The notes: generated by a model from the letters alone, not told the origin. A DNA stretch of 64,000 nt from Rostratula benghalensis (GCA_013399305.1 VXAI01000117.1:124001-188000); one strand, 5' to 3'. Positions 51,121 through 64,000 are shown, counted from the stretch's first letter. Made by a program: numbers and translations.

Positions 51121-52949
51121 CTGCACAGGAAAAAAAGAAAAAAAACCCCACACCGCAGTTGATTCAATACATTTGAAAACTTACATTTTAAAGGGTGAAG
51201 AAGACTTTGGATGACTGAATACATCCTATGTCACCACCACAGCCTAGAGAGATGTACTACCAACTCCACCGCAAAAAGCAAGCTCCAAAGCTAATTTTTT
51301 TCCAGAGGAAGATGACAACATTTCAGACCAAGAGAAGGAAGTTAAGGCTTCACTTTCATATGACTACATGAAAGAAGGCCTTTGACAGGGTCACAGGACA
51401 GCAAAGTCAACTCGATCCTAATGCAGTGAGGTGGACACTTGTGCCAGCGACATTTGAATACTAACCCCAGCTCCAACAGGGGCTGCCTCTTACCAGTAGT
51501 CCTCTTGAGGCCAGAGGACTAAAGGAAACATGAGTTATCACATCATTTGGAAAGGGCTAATTGCAGGCATAATAAACGACTAGCTGATACGGGATTGCCA
51601 TGTGGTTTATGGTTGCTGGTTGGCTTTCACCTACCATCAAATTCCAACAAGTCAACTGATACATGCCTCCTTTTCTAGCCCAGCTCTCTACAACCCCATG
51701 CTGGGCATGGACACCTGAGCTCACAGTGGCTGCAATGCCTCTGGAGCTACACAGCCCTTGTCAGTATGGCTCTGCACCCCATCTCATGCACCCAACCCGT
51801 CCTCAAGCTTACTTATCTCCTGCCTCCTCCACATGCCCCATTGCATGCTGTAGATACATCCTTTGTCACTTGCTCAGAGCTGGCAGCAACTCACAACCCT
51901 CACGTAAGTGGCACAAGGAACATTCATCTAATACACGTCACAACCTGCCTGTTCTTCAAGGCTGAGGGTACTTTGTGCCACATGCTGTCAAGGACTTCAC
52001 TGGGAGCTGCAGATAACTGAACACTTAATCTAGTAAAACAGGCTGTGACTAGTCTCGAATTGCCATAATGCCCTGGCCGCTAAAGAGTTTTTCCTTTCTG
52101 ACACTGAAAATCCTCTGCAACCCACTGGAAACTTCCTGCACCTGCCATAAATAACCACTGCTCATATTAAAACATGGCGATTTTCCTTCTCTTTTTATCT
52201 GTGGTAGCAGCCTGCTGAGGCCGGGTCACACTGGCAGTGAAGCATCTGCAAGTTAATAAGGTTACAGGAGCTATTACAAATGGATGCTAGTTTTGACCAG
52301 CCCTACTGGAATGATGCCTTCCTGTATCTCTTCAGCACAGCTCAGCTAGTAGTCCTTAGCGAGCTAGATTTTTTTCCAAAAAATACCACCGACCTTCAGC
52401 TTCTGCAGTGAAATGTGAAGCAGCCTGTCTCAACAGGCAGATATTTGCTGCTCTTAGGCTTTGTCTCATGTCCTCTCACACCTTGTCACTCAACTCTACA
52501 AGCCAAAGCCTCTGCAGTTCCGCCTAACACTCCTGAACCCCAGCCAAACAGCTCTGATAAAACGGAGAGCAAACAGCCAGATAAAATTGGCCGCTTACTT
52601 GTCTGCTGGCCTCACTGTACCCCAAAGCAGAGGCTCCTGCCAGTGATTACATCCTATGTGCATCCTCATTAGCAATAAACTTCGGAAACTGGAAGAGCAG
52701 TCTCTGGATGGATTATACTTACGGTATCCTTTCCAAGAATGACAGACTGATATTGTCTGGGAAAAACAGAACATGCCCTGTGTCATATAGGGAAGTGCTG
52801 TGATGTGTTATCGGTAAAGCAGTAATGCACATACTCATTTTTCTAAGCTTGGAAAAGCTTCTTAGGTACAGGGTTGTTTAGGAAGGCAAAAGGAAAGTTT
52901 CAGTAAGCTGAGACAAATCAATAAAAACGCTCTTATTTAAGAGATTTGA

Positions 52950-52998
52950 TTTAAAACCCCTAAAAACACAACACAAACCAAAACAACCCCAACCCCCT
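52950..52998. repeat. A/C-rich low-complexity tract
   Basis: The sequence consists of irregular CAAA, CAACCCC and AACCCC units in intron 2. No recognisable element body is attached. Confidence 0.7.
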
Positions 52999-55900
52999 CT
53001 GCCTAAAAACCTCAGCTGATTCAATGAGTTAGGGGCTATTATATCATACATACATAGGTGAAGTCACCACGATGGCACCACCCATCTCAGTAGACTCTCA
53101 TGTGAATGCACACTCCAAACAGTACCAGCCAAGCACCACCCTGAGCTCATGGGGACGTTTGTCTCACCAGAAGGGCACAGATGGGAACAAAAGAGCCTTC
53201 AGCTCCCCCCTGCCCCACTTCCCCAACGGTTGATGCCCTACCAGGTCCTCAGTGCCCATGATGACAATAACAGCCCTGCTATGATAGAGCATTCTTTCAG
53301 ACAGCCTTTATATTAAAGTTTTGCCTTCAGCACTCAGTCATGAGAGCTTTATCAAATCATCCTTGATGTTCCGAAGTTGTAAACTCCAAAGTCTAGATTT
53401 TTGGCACTAAAAATTGCCAATTTAATGCAAGTTCTGATCTAGACATTATTTTCTTGCACTTCTACAGAAATTAAACAGAAAGCTCTTGGTTTAGAGGAAT
53501 GTGCATTTAAAAGTAACCTGCATTTCAAATTTTCCTTTATGCCCTTTAGGAAACAATACCTTAAAATTGAACTTAGAAAAGCATAAATCACTGATCCCTA
53601 TTTTGAATTTTGCTCACAAAAGTGCACTAGAATCAACGAGAACAGAAGCACCCCAGTAACTTGCATTTGGGTTTCAGTTTACTAGCACACTCAGGTCAAA
53701 TTGGCACATCTGTTTTTTTCACCAGGGAGCGTTATGAGAAGAACGCTACCCTTGGCCTCAGATGACATTACAGAGGCCTCCTCAGCATCATAAAAGCTGA
53801 GCAATTACAGAATTGAAGAGCAATTTCTCTCTCCATCAAGGAGCAGAGGTGAATGGAGAATCTTTTTTTTTTTATCCAGGGAGGGGAGTTATTTTTTTAC
53901 AACTGCCTCATTAGAGTTGAAAGCAGCTCCATTGTATCAGCTCAATCTCATGAGAGGGCATGCAGCTACGTTCCTGTGGAGAAGAAACTGAACAGCAGAC
54001 AAAAACATCTTAAATGGGAGCTGCCACTGAAGGAACAGGGAGTGGAAAGGCAAGAGGATTTTTGTCTACACTCACGCACAATCCTAAAGAGGAATTTAGT
54101 GGTCAAAACAATCAGGCACGTGACAATCTGGCAAGTCTCAGGCTATCAGCCATGTACACCATGAATTTTCTCAGCAGCAGTTCGGATGCCAGGCAGGCTT
54201 CATACAGACACTTCTGAATTTCCCTTCTGAGCATAGTATGTAGTTTTATAAACATATGCTCCAAGAAAGCATTGTGGCCAACGGCTGGGAGAAGAGAGAA
54301 GGGCATTAATTAAAGGCTGGATTGACTTACTGCAAATAATAATGAGGTAATAAATACACTGCCCTGTTAACACCTGGGCTGTAACCTGCAGGCTGATGAT
54401 GGACGGATTGCCTCCATACAGCTTCTGGGACTGCTTGGTTCACTCTTTGTTTTCGTGGCGGATGATTTATTACCTGCCATCCTACTGCATATTCATTCTG
54501 AAACTCACCCCCGCCTACAAGCATGCCTGAACCCTGGCTGCAGCTACTGCCGATGGAGAAGCACAGGGTCAGCAGGATACTGAGCCCCAGGAACACCCCA
54601 CAGCTTGCCACTGATGGGATGGCTGCGTTGTACAAACCCTCTCCTCAAGCCTGACCAAGGTCAAGGGAAGGAGGGAGGTTATGTGTAAGAAAGGCGGGGC
54701 GGCTCTTGCTTCTTGCAAACCATCAATACTCTGCAAACAGAGCTGGCCAAATAAGGTAAGTGGAGAAGTGTCAGCATCATCACCCAGACGGGTGATAGCA
54801 GGAGAGATGTTCTGTCAATCACAAACCAAGCAATGAGGGTTGCTTAAATACAAGGCATGAACTTCACCTATTAGAACAGACAGCGAGAAATATTTGCTAC
54901 AAGCTACATGTCATTTATTTCTGAGCCACTGTGTTTCCTTCCACCACTCTGCAAGCTGAATTATGCTGGGAGACCTGCATATGCAAGTGTGGTGGGAGGG
55001 ATGCTGCATTATCTCACCTCTAGCAGTCAAGTGGTGCAGGATAGTGGTTGCAAAATGCCAGCGCTCCTTCACAGACAGAGCCCGCAGGATGAAGGACTGA
55101 CTTCTGAGATGGCTACACTTCCTCCTGGCCACAGGGCAGGAGGGAGGACAGCCATATGGGAGCATATCAGGAATGGGATGTAGCACAAGGTGTGAGGAAC
55201 AACATGATCGCATCCCCAGGAGAAGAAGAAGAGTGTTGTGTCAATGTACTAAGACATGGGTGATGTCAACATGGAGAAACAGCATTTTCCAGTGGGCCAA
55301 AAGCTTACTTGGGCTTGGTCTGTTCACCCCAAGAGGTAAAGCAGAGGCTAAGAACAGCACTCTACCTAAGCAGCAATGGGTACTTAAGATGCAGTGGTCA
55401 AAGAAAGATTTTTTACAACTTTTCTTTAAACACTCCTCCTAATTTTACCATGTTTGTTTGTGTTGGTTTGGTTGGTTTTTTTTCACACACACACTAAAAA
55501 AGTCAGATGGAAAGAGCTATACTTTTAGGCTGATAATTGAAACCAAATCTGCTGGCTTCAGAGCTCATTGAAGAATATAAATGTGAAACTGGGAAAGAAC
55601 TTCACTTCTCACTACCAAAGACATATCTGAGACAAAGTACATTTTGTAACATCAACAATCTGTCTCCTTCACAGGCTGTTCTTCTATAGCAATAATTCTT
55701 GGATATAATCTCTCCACTTATTTATATTTAGAGGCCATGAAATTATGAACTCAGCTTCTATCTACAGCTTTCCATTTTCTAAATAGCACTGGTTGCATAG
55801 GGATCTCTTGCTGATCAGCACTCTTCTTTTCTTTTCAATCCTACTGCTAAACTCTTCCCTTCAGCTACACCAGGGTCACTGCCGCTGAAGTTCCATGGGA

Positions 55901-56705
55901 CAAAACTGACACTGAAGAAACGTAAGTCACTACCCACCTTAAACGCTCCTCAAGATGAGCTTCACCCCGAAAGTGTTGAAAGCCCACAGGGCCATGGTTT
56001 TGCAAACGGCAGTCAGAAAGATTTAGTAGTAGATTGCACACCTCTCTATTAGGACCGTTCACTTTGGACTGACTTACTAGCAAATTCAAAAGGCAGAACA
56101 AAGCAGAACACTTTTGCCCTTCCTCCAAGCTCACAGGATGCTACAAGTCAGAGCGAGCGCCGAGGGGGTTGGATTTTGTTCCTCCCCCTCCCCCCCAATA
56201 GACTACCTCCTTGTGGGTTGATTCCACTTGGTTTACATGTAACCCTGGGGTAAGGATTTTAGTTTGTTAGTTTAAGAGGGGCGGCCAATCTCTTTGCACT
56301 GGAACCATTTGAATTCTCCTCATGCCTTTGCTCTCTATCAGAGCAATCTTCTAAATTAGTTCCAGTATGTTGACATTCCTTCCATCTGGTGTCTTTCCAT
56401 TCAGCGGTATTTTTATTACTCTCCTAACAGCCGCAGACAGAAGTACCTTTCCACTGCTACAAAATGCTCTTTTATTAAAGGTCAGCCAAATCAAAAGAAC
56501 AAGCGAGTTTGTTTTTAATTTTGGAGATGCAGACTAGAATAACCTTTTCATTCAGAAAAGTCATGTATGACCCAATTACCTCACTTGTGTAATAAGGCAG
56601 GAATTATTCTTCAAAAAGACATGCGAGTACTGAAAAATGTTTTTTACTTTAGAAACTCAGTCCGATGTGTCTTCTGTGCGCTTGACTGCTTTGAAAACTT
56701 TACAG

Positions 56706-56755
56706 NNNNNNNNNNNNNNNNNNNNNNNNNNNNNNNNNNNNNNNNNNNNNNNNNN
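56706..56755. other. Assembly gap of 50 N in NUAK1 intron 2
   Basis: It contains exactly fifty ambiguous bases, probably a placeholder of arbitrary size, followed directly by a T run. No exon is missing from the protein here, since exons 2 and 3 join in frame. Confidence 0.98.
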
Positions 56756-58473
56756 TTTTTTAATAGAGCATACAGCAGACATGAAAATATCCACAGTCCA
56801 CCGTAGAAAACCACTTGTATGCATATGTATAAATTTATGCATATGCATAATTATAAATGAAGATAGCAAGATATAAAGTATGTACTTTACAGCTGAGCTC
56901 ATGTTAAATTGTCTTCCTGAATGATGGCTTCATTCAGCCGAATTGCATCTCTTCTTAAATTAAAGGAATGTAGTTAAGATTCCACAATAATCACATTAAA
57001 TCAGACAGCATGCTCAAATTTACTCCCCAGTGAGGAGATTAAATCAGAATGAGAACCATTATCTTTGACAAAGTTGTTTCTCAGAGAATGACACTGAGGA
57101 TATGCAGATTTTGATGCATCTTTAAAAAGGAAGGAAAAATGAGAGTCGCTAATTCAGCCACAATAACATTACATGAATTGTCTTTTGTTCCAGCAAAGAA
57201 CACAAGAGCTAGCTCTCCTTTTTTTTTTTTTAATTATGATTACAAACTACTGCAGAACTTCAAGCAAATATTTACACTGTAGTGGGGGGAAACCTGTAAA
57301 TGGAAGGACAGAAATAACTGATTGTTGCTTGTAATCATTTTGACATCTGAATTGAACCTGCCAGGTATCTCACACATTTGAGTTCATGTCATGTCTGACA
57401 AAGTGTTGTTTAGGCAATCACCCTGTATGACAGGAAGTGCATAAAGATGGGGTACAGTAACTAAAGAGTTACGTTTGTTTATACTTGTTTCATTACTATC
57501 GTCAGACTCTCAAAATATTACTTTATGTTCTTGGACGTTATCAACTGAAAACAATGGGAATAAAGCACTTGAAGGTCAAAAGCTTACATAATTAGAGGAA
57601 ACCAATTAGAAAGGTGGCTAAATAGTGTCACTGCTGAAGTACTTTATCTTGGCTAAATACATAAATAATTTTTAAAAATAAAAATCATTCCAGCTTTCAA
57701 CTTTCATGGTTCTTGTTTAAAGCTCAGTCATCCACGTGACTTCTTATGGGACTTCTGAAAACCAGGAGATAGCAGAGGTTGGGACAGAGGCTGGAACTGT
57801 GTCCCTGGCACTCTCAACCTAAGACAAATAGCTCTGTTCTGCTCACATGCAAACCCACAGGAGGCACGAGCTGCCACCTCGGTCCCCAGCTGCCTGACCC
57901 ATCCAGGGGTGCACCTTGCAGCCGATTGTGGGAGACACTTGCCTGAGCGGGCACTGCTGGGGGCGGGGGGAAGCAGTTTGTCAGCAATGGCTCCAATGCA
58001 TGCACTTTGCTGGATGCCACCCAGGCAGATTTTTGGCAGAATTCTTTGCTTTCGCTGACGATGTGGTGACTTTGAAAAACTCATGTAGCCCTGCATTGGA
58101 GATGGAGACAGGCCTACCTGTGCCTGAAACACCAAACGTGCCTCTCCTTTTTGTTGCATGAAGTCCAGCACAAAGTGGGAGACTGAATGTGTATTTAACA
58201 AGTAAGGTGAGTATCGTGAAATACTATGCCACCACCACCATTACACAATGTCAGATCTTGTTGCCTTTGGGATTTGAAAGTATGAAAGAACTGAACCAGT
58301 TTGCCAATTAACCAAAGCATGCAATCGAGCTCAAGTCACTGTGGACTGGTAGATATGACAGAGAATCTGTGTGGTTTTGCTTAGGAGTACCAAAAACAAA
58401 GTCCCCCTTACAGAGGAAATCCATTTTTTTGTGCCTTCTTGCTGTGAAGGGTCCAGCACTGTTCTAAGCATCC

Positions 58474-58842
58474 TGGTCCCAATCCAGCAAAGCACTTCAG
58501 CATGTGCTTTCCTTCAGTTACTCCTTCATATTAACATCATCGTATTCCATGGACACCAAATTATGATCCTAATATTATTCATTCTTCAGGGAATATCTTT
58601 GTTACACTATTTCTACAAACATGTTAGCTAGTAATCTGTTCATTTTTAAGCGTATTTTGCAAAAGGGCAGACTTTTCCATGTGGTTATGCTGACCAAGGA
58701 CAACTTTCCAGCACAAAAACACTCACACAGGCACAGTATTTCACACTACAAAGACTCAAAAACTCACTCCTGAATGTACCAAGCATAACTTCACTCTCAT
58801 GATTGGTCCAACAAATGTTTAAATGTTTGCAGAATCGGGCCT
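58474..58842. mobile_element. Two inverted ends of a possible ancient TIR element
   Basis: The left end (58474-58520) reads ggtcccaatccagcaaagca, then cttcagcatgtgctt. The right end (58823-58842) reads aatgtttgcagaatcgggcc. The left end reverse-complemented (tgctttgctggattgggacc) pairs well with the right end. They are 370 bp apart, longer than usual, so they may be one element with an insertion or two separate remnants. Confidence 0.4.
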
Positions 58843-59327
58843 GATGCTCTTTTCCCTGCTTTAATTTTTATAAAGTATTGCCAGATGGGATAAATTTTGC
58901 ACTTGGGCTACCCCTGGGAAAATATGTTAGTTCTCAAAGGCTTTATTATCAAATCCTGGAGTTTTCAAGGCAAAAAAGAAATGGGGTAGGGTGGGATAGG
59001 GGGGAGACAGACAGATGAATAGACAGAGGCATTATTCTATAAATTAAAATTTATGTGCTGAAATCAGAACACTGCTTAGCAAAGCCAGCTTCATTTATCC
59101 CATTCCTTTCAGGGAATTTAAAGTCACTTGAAAGAGCACTTCCCTCGCAGCCGCGCTCGACAGATTGCCAATTACAGCCCTGCTGAGAGGATGGAATTTC
59201 TTTGGAGTCACAACTGTTCGTCTGCCGTCGTAGTAACAGGCAAGGTACTTGCCTTTTGATTAGGTTACAAAAAAATATCTCTAGACGGAAAAGCTTTGTT
59301 CCTACACATCTGAATTTGCTCAGCATC

Positions 59328-59343
59328 AAAAAAAAAAAAAAAA
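59328..59343. repeat. Poly-A tract
   Basis: Sixteen A follow gcatc, in intron 2. No attached element was recognised. Confidence 0.9.
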
Positions 59344-59984
59344 TAAACTTGTGTTTACATCAAGTTGACAAATTCAGAGGTTAATTGCTTTTAAGCAGGC
59401 AGGTCAAAAGGATACCTAAACAAGGATCCTACTTAAGGAAAACACACGTTTGTAAATGCAATACAAGGAGTTTTCAAAGATATAAGGGGGAGATAGAGCA
59501 TCATCCATGCCAGGTAGATCTGTGCTACCTGGTACCTACAGAAAGTGCTGTCAGATGTGTAGTGGCAGTTTAAAAACCTATAGTAAAAATTAGTAAGAGA
59601 GGAGAAAAATATCTGTGGGGTAGCTCCAGTTTAAAAGTTAAGATCTGTTAGTCAATTAGGCTCCATCTAGAGCCAACAGGAGCCTCCAGTATGTCATTTA
59701 TCCCACCTATCTGAAAAAATATCTCCCAGGAAGAAGCAAACCACCCCATGTAGATGATGATGCCTCTTGACTTGAGAGGGAAAATAGAGCTCTAGTGTAC
59801 ACCAACTGCCTCCATGTTGGATGGCTTAAATTTGGTGAGAGTAAGCCCATCCCTGAGGACTGAGTAGCTTCAACCTTTTGTGTCAGATAACAGCAATATT
59901 ATCACTCTTTATGCATCGCTCAAGAGGAACAGTCATGTGTTTAAAATGCAATTTCAAGAGGATACAAATACTTCAGTCCTTGTT

Positions 59985-60060
59985 GTAGTCCTTTAACTTC
60001 ACCACAAGTACACTTCAGCTTAAAGTGAAGCACACACTTAAGGATCCCTGAGCTCATATC
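59985..60060. mobile_element. Possible remnant of ancient palindromic element
   Basis: It contains taacttcaccacaagtacac, cttcagcttaaagtgaagca and cacacttaaggatcc, resembling the TTAAGCACATGCTTAA core of the elements at 15.8 and 63.7 kb. It is strongly diverged. Confidence 0.35.
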
Positions 60061-60340
60061 CTGATCTCTCTGGGCAGCGAGTAACTGCTCCTCTGGATTC
60101 AGCCGTGCAACCACATGTTTTCCCTGTGCTACAATATCTGAGTTACAGTGCTTGCAGCTGTATGCCCAATACTGACTGACTGCTTGGAAAGGCTGGACAG
60201 GCTGTATAGCTGCTATAGCTCCTGCTCTATGTAACTCCTCCCAATGGACTACACTCCAGCAAGAAGCTGACTTCCACTGCCCATCCCTTCAGGCCAAGAA
60301 TTAAACATAAGATGCCATGAAAGGCTGCCCCACTTTCTAG

Positions 60341-60341
60341 A

Positions 60342-60438
<97 letters not shown>

Positions 60439-60453
60439 AAGANAGAGAGAGAA

Positions 60454-60484
<31 letters not shown>

Positions 60485-60531
60485 AAGAGAGAGAAAAAAA
60501 AAAAAAAAGAAAAAAAGAAAAAAGAAAACAA
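60341..60531. repeat. GA-rich array with a 16-bp higher-order unit
   Basis: (GA) dinucleotides are interrupted by an AAA at a fixed spacing. The interruptions fall at 60374, 60390, 60406, 60422, 60438, then 60452, 60468 and 60484. The spacing is 16 bp except for one 14-bp unit, which contains the N at 60443. The array passes into an A-rich tail (60494-60531). Translations through it are low-complexity and not genes. Confidence 0.95.
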
Positions 60532-62102
60532 ACCAGTAACAGAATGGAAAACTTCCCAGAAACAAAAGGAAAAATATGGCCCCAGGTTTGTCACCTCAAA
60601 GCACTGCTGCTGGCTGATGGACCACAAAAGGACCACAACATCACCTGCAGACAGGATGGACCCTCTGTTGTGAAGCTTGACTGGCTCTGCTGCAGAAGCA
60701 CTGCTCCTCCCTCTGTGGGGCCAGAGGGGAAAGTTTTGCTCCCATAGGACTTCATTGTCTGCTTCTTAAAAATGCTGTAATCTTTTTAACTTTTACAAAT
60801 GTTTTAACTCAGTAAAAACTATTTAAGGCAAGGACGAGAAGGGCAATTGGTCAAAGGACCGCAGCACGCTTAATCTTCTTTCTGAGTTCCCGTCCACATT
60901 TGAAATAACTTTTGTTCCATTTGCAAGCCACATGCTGACACAGCATCCCTCCCCTTTTCTGTTCCCAGATCCTGTTATGAGTTTATTCAATAAAAAGACA
61001 GATATTCATCTCTTTTCAAGTACTAGAACATGCTTTTGAATAACTCAATATGCGATACTGTAACAGTACTCCAAGCCAGCTCGTTTTAATCAGTCGTATC
61101 AACTCTCAGAGCGGAGCTGCCATATACATATCATCACCTTGTGCTTTTACCTCATGGGTATGTAAATACATAGGGCTAAATTTGGGCTGCCTGTTCTGCA
61201 CAGGGGAGGAGGTGATCCCTGGGGATGAGGCTGCCCAACCCAGGTCCCCTCCAAACCTCTAGAGCCCACAAGCCCAGGTCTGCCAAGCGGCTGCCCTCCT
61301 GACAGCAGCAGACCTCTTGGCTGGTGTCGTCTAGCGGGTACCCAGCCCAACATGAGGAAGGAAGGAAGGAGGAGGAGATTTTACTACAGAGTGACACTCT
61401 ATAAATATATAAACAAACAAACAGGCAAATCAGGGAGGAATGCCCCTGGCTTCCTGCTCCTTGCTGTAGGACCAGGGAGCAGCTCCCGGAGGCAGGAATT
61501 AGACAGCTTCCCAGCTGTATCCCAGGAAGAAAGGATTTAGAGGGGGAAGACAGGATGAGGAAACAGGAACGATAAGCCAGAGACCAGACTGACAGGAAAG
61601 TGTGCAGAGGTGAATAGGAAGCGGATGCTGGGATGCGGGGGAAAAAAAGCAGCGATGACAGAATCAGCAAGACTAACTGACAAGTAAGGGAGGATCAAAG
61701 GACTAGAGCAAACGAGACTGGTCTCGTGCAGTCCAGTGAAAATACAGCATGCAAGGACTGGTTTAGAAGCTGGGGACATAAGCAGACATTGGGCTGTAGT
61801 GTGAGTGAGACTGAAATTGAACTGCACTGTCCGAGAGGAGCAAGGAGATGAAGTGATACATGCAACAATTTCCCACTTGCCGTGGGCACAGCACGTAAGT
61901 CACACATGAAGAAGTTCCACAAAGGGTTATGCACCTGTGAAATACCAGTGGTTCAGGAGGAAGGTAGCACTCAAAACAGCCCCTTTGGTAAGGGATGGAT
62001 TATACTAGGAGTAATAGTTCGATGAATGATCTCAAGGAGCATGAACGTCAGGTCCACAAGAATGTAACAGAGCTGTCAGGAAGGAGAATTGCATTCACTA
62101 AC

Positions 62103-62223
62103 CTTCATATATGGTGATGATATGAGGGTGGCTGAGGGATGACATGATCTCAATCTCCCGTCTGATGTGAACCATATCTTGTTCGTCCTTAATTTTGTCC
62201 TTACGAATGGATTTTATTGCAAC
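62103..62223 (-). CDS. NUAK1: NUAK1 exon 2: kinase N-lobe, VAIK strand and helix C
   Basis: This 121-bp exon has 40 codons plus one base. The translation opens [15 protein letters not shown] and closes HPHIITIYE. The VAIK lysine, which binds ATP phosphates, is codon 4 (62212-62214). It would be Lys84 if exon 1 supplies 80 residues, as in mammals. The helix C glutamate lies in the RREIEIM segment. The acceptor reads tttatag just above 62223. The donor is GT at 62102-62101, and the last base G begins the valine codon completed by exon 3. The exon is the most 5' coding piece in the window. The glycine-rich loop precedes it and must lie in exon 1, beyond base 64000. Confidence 0.95.
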
Positions 62224-64000
62224 CTATAAATTCAGGAAATCAAGCATTATTCTTGGAACGGAACAGATGCATATAATCCATTAAGGAGAGTTCAAAAAAT
62301 AAATACAGATGTTAGATATTGGCAGAAGTGGAATGACCTAAACAAAGCTTCAAAATACAAATCTCTGTGCCCCAGCACCTTCATTTTATAGCAATAAATA
62401 CACTCTCATTACAGTAATGGGTGACATGACATTTTAGGATCTTCAGGTCTTAGGACTTCACTGAGGGGAAAACAGCATCTTTTGGAAGGATCTCTGTGTT
62501 AGCCTAAGTACTCTCTACATGAGGCAAATGGCAGAACTCCCAAAAGATTTTGATGGGAAGTGCATTTGCTTAGACATGATTGCATCTGACAATTTCAAAC
62601 AGAGGTTTTGGAGACAATTACTCTGAAATAAGGTTGAGATCTCCGATGGAAGAGAGGCAGGGAATCCAGGGTCCCGATTATGAATTCATATTTGTCGGTG
62701 TTAAAAAATTGAGGATCACATTAACACAGGTTGCTCCACGGTTCTCTACAACAGGCAAGCTGCTCAGGAGTTATGACTTATTTAAGTCAACATCAGAAGT
62801 GACAGGTCTTTAAAATTCACATCTAAACTCGTCCTCATATAAACCCAAGGCTTTCAGGTCCTGCACAGCACTTATGCAATCACTGCAAAACCATATCCTT
62901 CCTGCATCCTTCCTCAATCAGCAACCTTTTTTTCAAGCACATCGTGTGACTGGGTATCTTTCCAAAAGGCAGGGTGGGAACAGAGGAAGTGATAGCTGAA
63001 CTTGCCATGTAAATTCAAATTATAACAGCCCTTGTGAGTGTGTGTATGTGTGTGTTGCCTGTGAAAAAAGGGCTTATCTGAACAACGCCATAAATAATTG
63101 CAGAGGTCAGCTCATGCCCTACGAGAAATGCACAAGCCAACAATGGAAAGAAGCTGGTGGGAGAGGGAAGGTGAGGGCATTGTGCATACTGAATAGCAGC
63201 ATGGGCTTTATTATACTCAATATTTACCCTGCTTTATTTTTGTAAGCCAGAGTTCACGGAATAAATTACCAGCCTGTTTAAAATCAACAATGCATCTTTG
63301 AGAAACATCACTGACCTGCTGAGATGACCACCCTTTTATGGGTAAACAAAATTTTTGTCATTTTGTGCAGCCAACTACTGCAGACCTCTGCCGGGAAAAC
63401 ATTTGTAAATCTGTGATTTATGCAATTTGCCCAGTTTCTTCAGAAAAAAAATAATTTCACTGCCTACTTCCACAATTGCAAGTGGCATGACCAGTATTGT
63501 TTTTATTATATGATGTATCATTGAGGATATTGAAGAAAAAAAAGGGAAAAACTTACAATATTATAAAATTGAAATGTACATAAACAGGAGCTAGTTTAAA
63601 GGATCAGGTTTCCTACAAAGCCTTCAACTCTGAAAAGAAACATTGTTCAAAAAAGCATTAAGCATATGCCCCATCCCCTCCAATTCCCAAAGATTTCAGC
63701 ACATGCTTAAAATTAAGCTCATGCTCAAGTGCTATCCTACTTTGGGACTGCAGAACAAAAAGTAGAACTCAAGGGACAAAGTAATTTGCATGTCAAAACC
63801 AAATCCATTCTTTTCTTCCTCTTGACCCAGACATTTGGGATAGAGATTTTTAAAGTAACAACATAACCACGGCCTTACCTACACGGCACATATTTGTAGA
63901 AAAGGTCATACAACAGATTTTAATTGAATAAGGGATCAAGACGATCTCCAAGTAATTCTGGAGACGGAGAAGGCAACTAACACTAAAGATAAGATGGGAT
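62224..64000 (-). other. NUAK1 intron 1 (3' part only)
   Basis: The sequence ends in the exon 2 acceptor tttatag. It contains a GT-rich stretch near 63035-63057 and a remnant of an ancient TIR element at 63649-63748. No coding exon is recognisable in it. The intron continues past the window to exon 1. Confidence 0.85.
63649..63748. mobile_element. Remnant of ancient palindromic element in intron 1
   Basis: The left part gcattaagcatatgcccc and the right part gcacatgcttaaaattaagc, followed by tcatgctcaagtgct, are partly inverted relative to each other. They match the TTAAGCATGTGCTTAAGTGCTTTGC pattern in pieces. The element is non-coding and the copy is degraded. Confidence 0.45.

Larger units (their letters stand above)
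51121..62102 (-). other. NUAK1 intron 2 (about 11 kb)
   Basis: This large intron lies between exons 2 and 3 and shows no convincing coding ORF. It holds a 50-N gap (56706-56755), a GA-rich array (60341-60500), a poly-A tract (59328-59343), T/G- and A-rich low-complexity stretches, remnants of an ancient TIR element near 58.5, 58.8 and 60.0 kb, and a non-repetitive, CpG-containing block at 59070-59240. The remainder shows nothing I can identify. Confidence 0.85.

Noticed and set aside
60227..60636. Ser/Leu/Phe-rich minus-strand ORFs
   Set aside because: They are translations of the GA-rich array and A-rich tail and have no coding meaning.

Overview
This is vertebrate genomic DNA, almost certainly from a bird. 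The coding sequence is split into short exons with GT-AG introns, most of the window is AT-rich non-coding DNA, and the dominant interspersed repeat is CR1. One CR1 copy ends in the avian-type tandem tail ATTCTATG-ATTCTATGA. I cannot name the species.

The only protein-coding gene I can support is NUAK1 (ARK5), a Ser/Thr kinase of the AMPK-related family, on the minus strand. Exons 2 to 7 (mammalian numbering) are at 62103-62223, 50969-51120, 49646-49711, 42516-42635, 42079-42211 and 39844-40997. Every junction has canonical splice dinucleotides and the reading frame runs through all of them, giving 581 residues from the VAIK lysine strand to the stop codon. Exon 1, which should carry the promoter and roughly the first 80 residues, lies beyond base 64000. 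Together these match the usual family length of about 661. All kinase landmarks are intact (VAIK, HRDLKLEN, DFG, the LKB1-type T-loop threonine, SPE). The tail has three GILK motifs, which in this family dock the PP1-beta/MYPT1 myosin phosphatase, and an Akt-type site.

Layout: 1 to about 36.9 kb is intergenic sequence downstream of NUAK1, with no supported gene. It holds CR1 copies (a cluster at 29.6-34.1 kb and older remnants near 3.9 and 23.4 kb), ancient palindromic-element remnants, a (CTG)12 tract and T-rich low-complexity DNA. About 36.9-39.8 kb is the probable long NUAK1 3' UTR, which contains an ancient CR1 fragment, a strongly palindromic element and a terminal AATAAA. From 39.8 to 64 kb are the NUAK1 exons and introns, including a 50-N assembly gap, a GA array with a 16-bp higher-order period, and several remnants of one TIR-bearing element.

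I found no new multi-gene system. The most interesting points are the palindromes and repeats in the 3' UTR, two adjacent in-frame-skippable kinase exons, the higher-order GA array, and a few unexplained non-repetitive blocks that may be conserved regulatory DNA.
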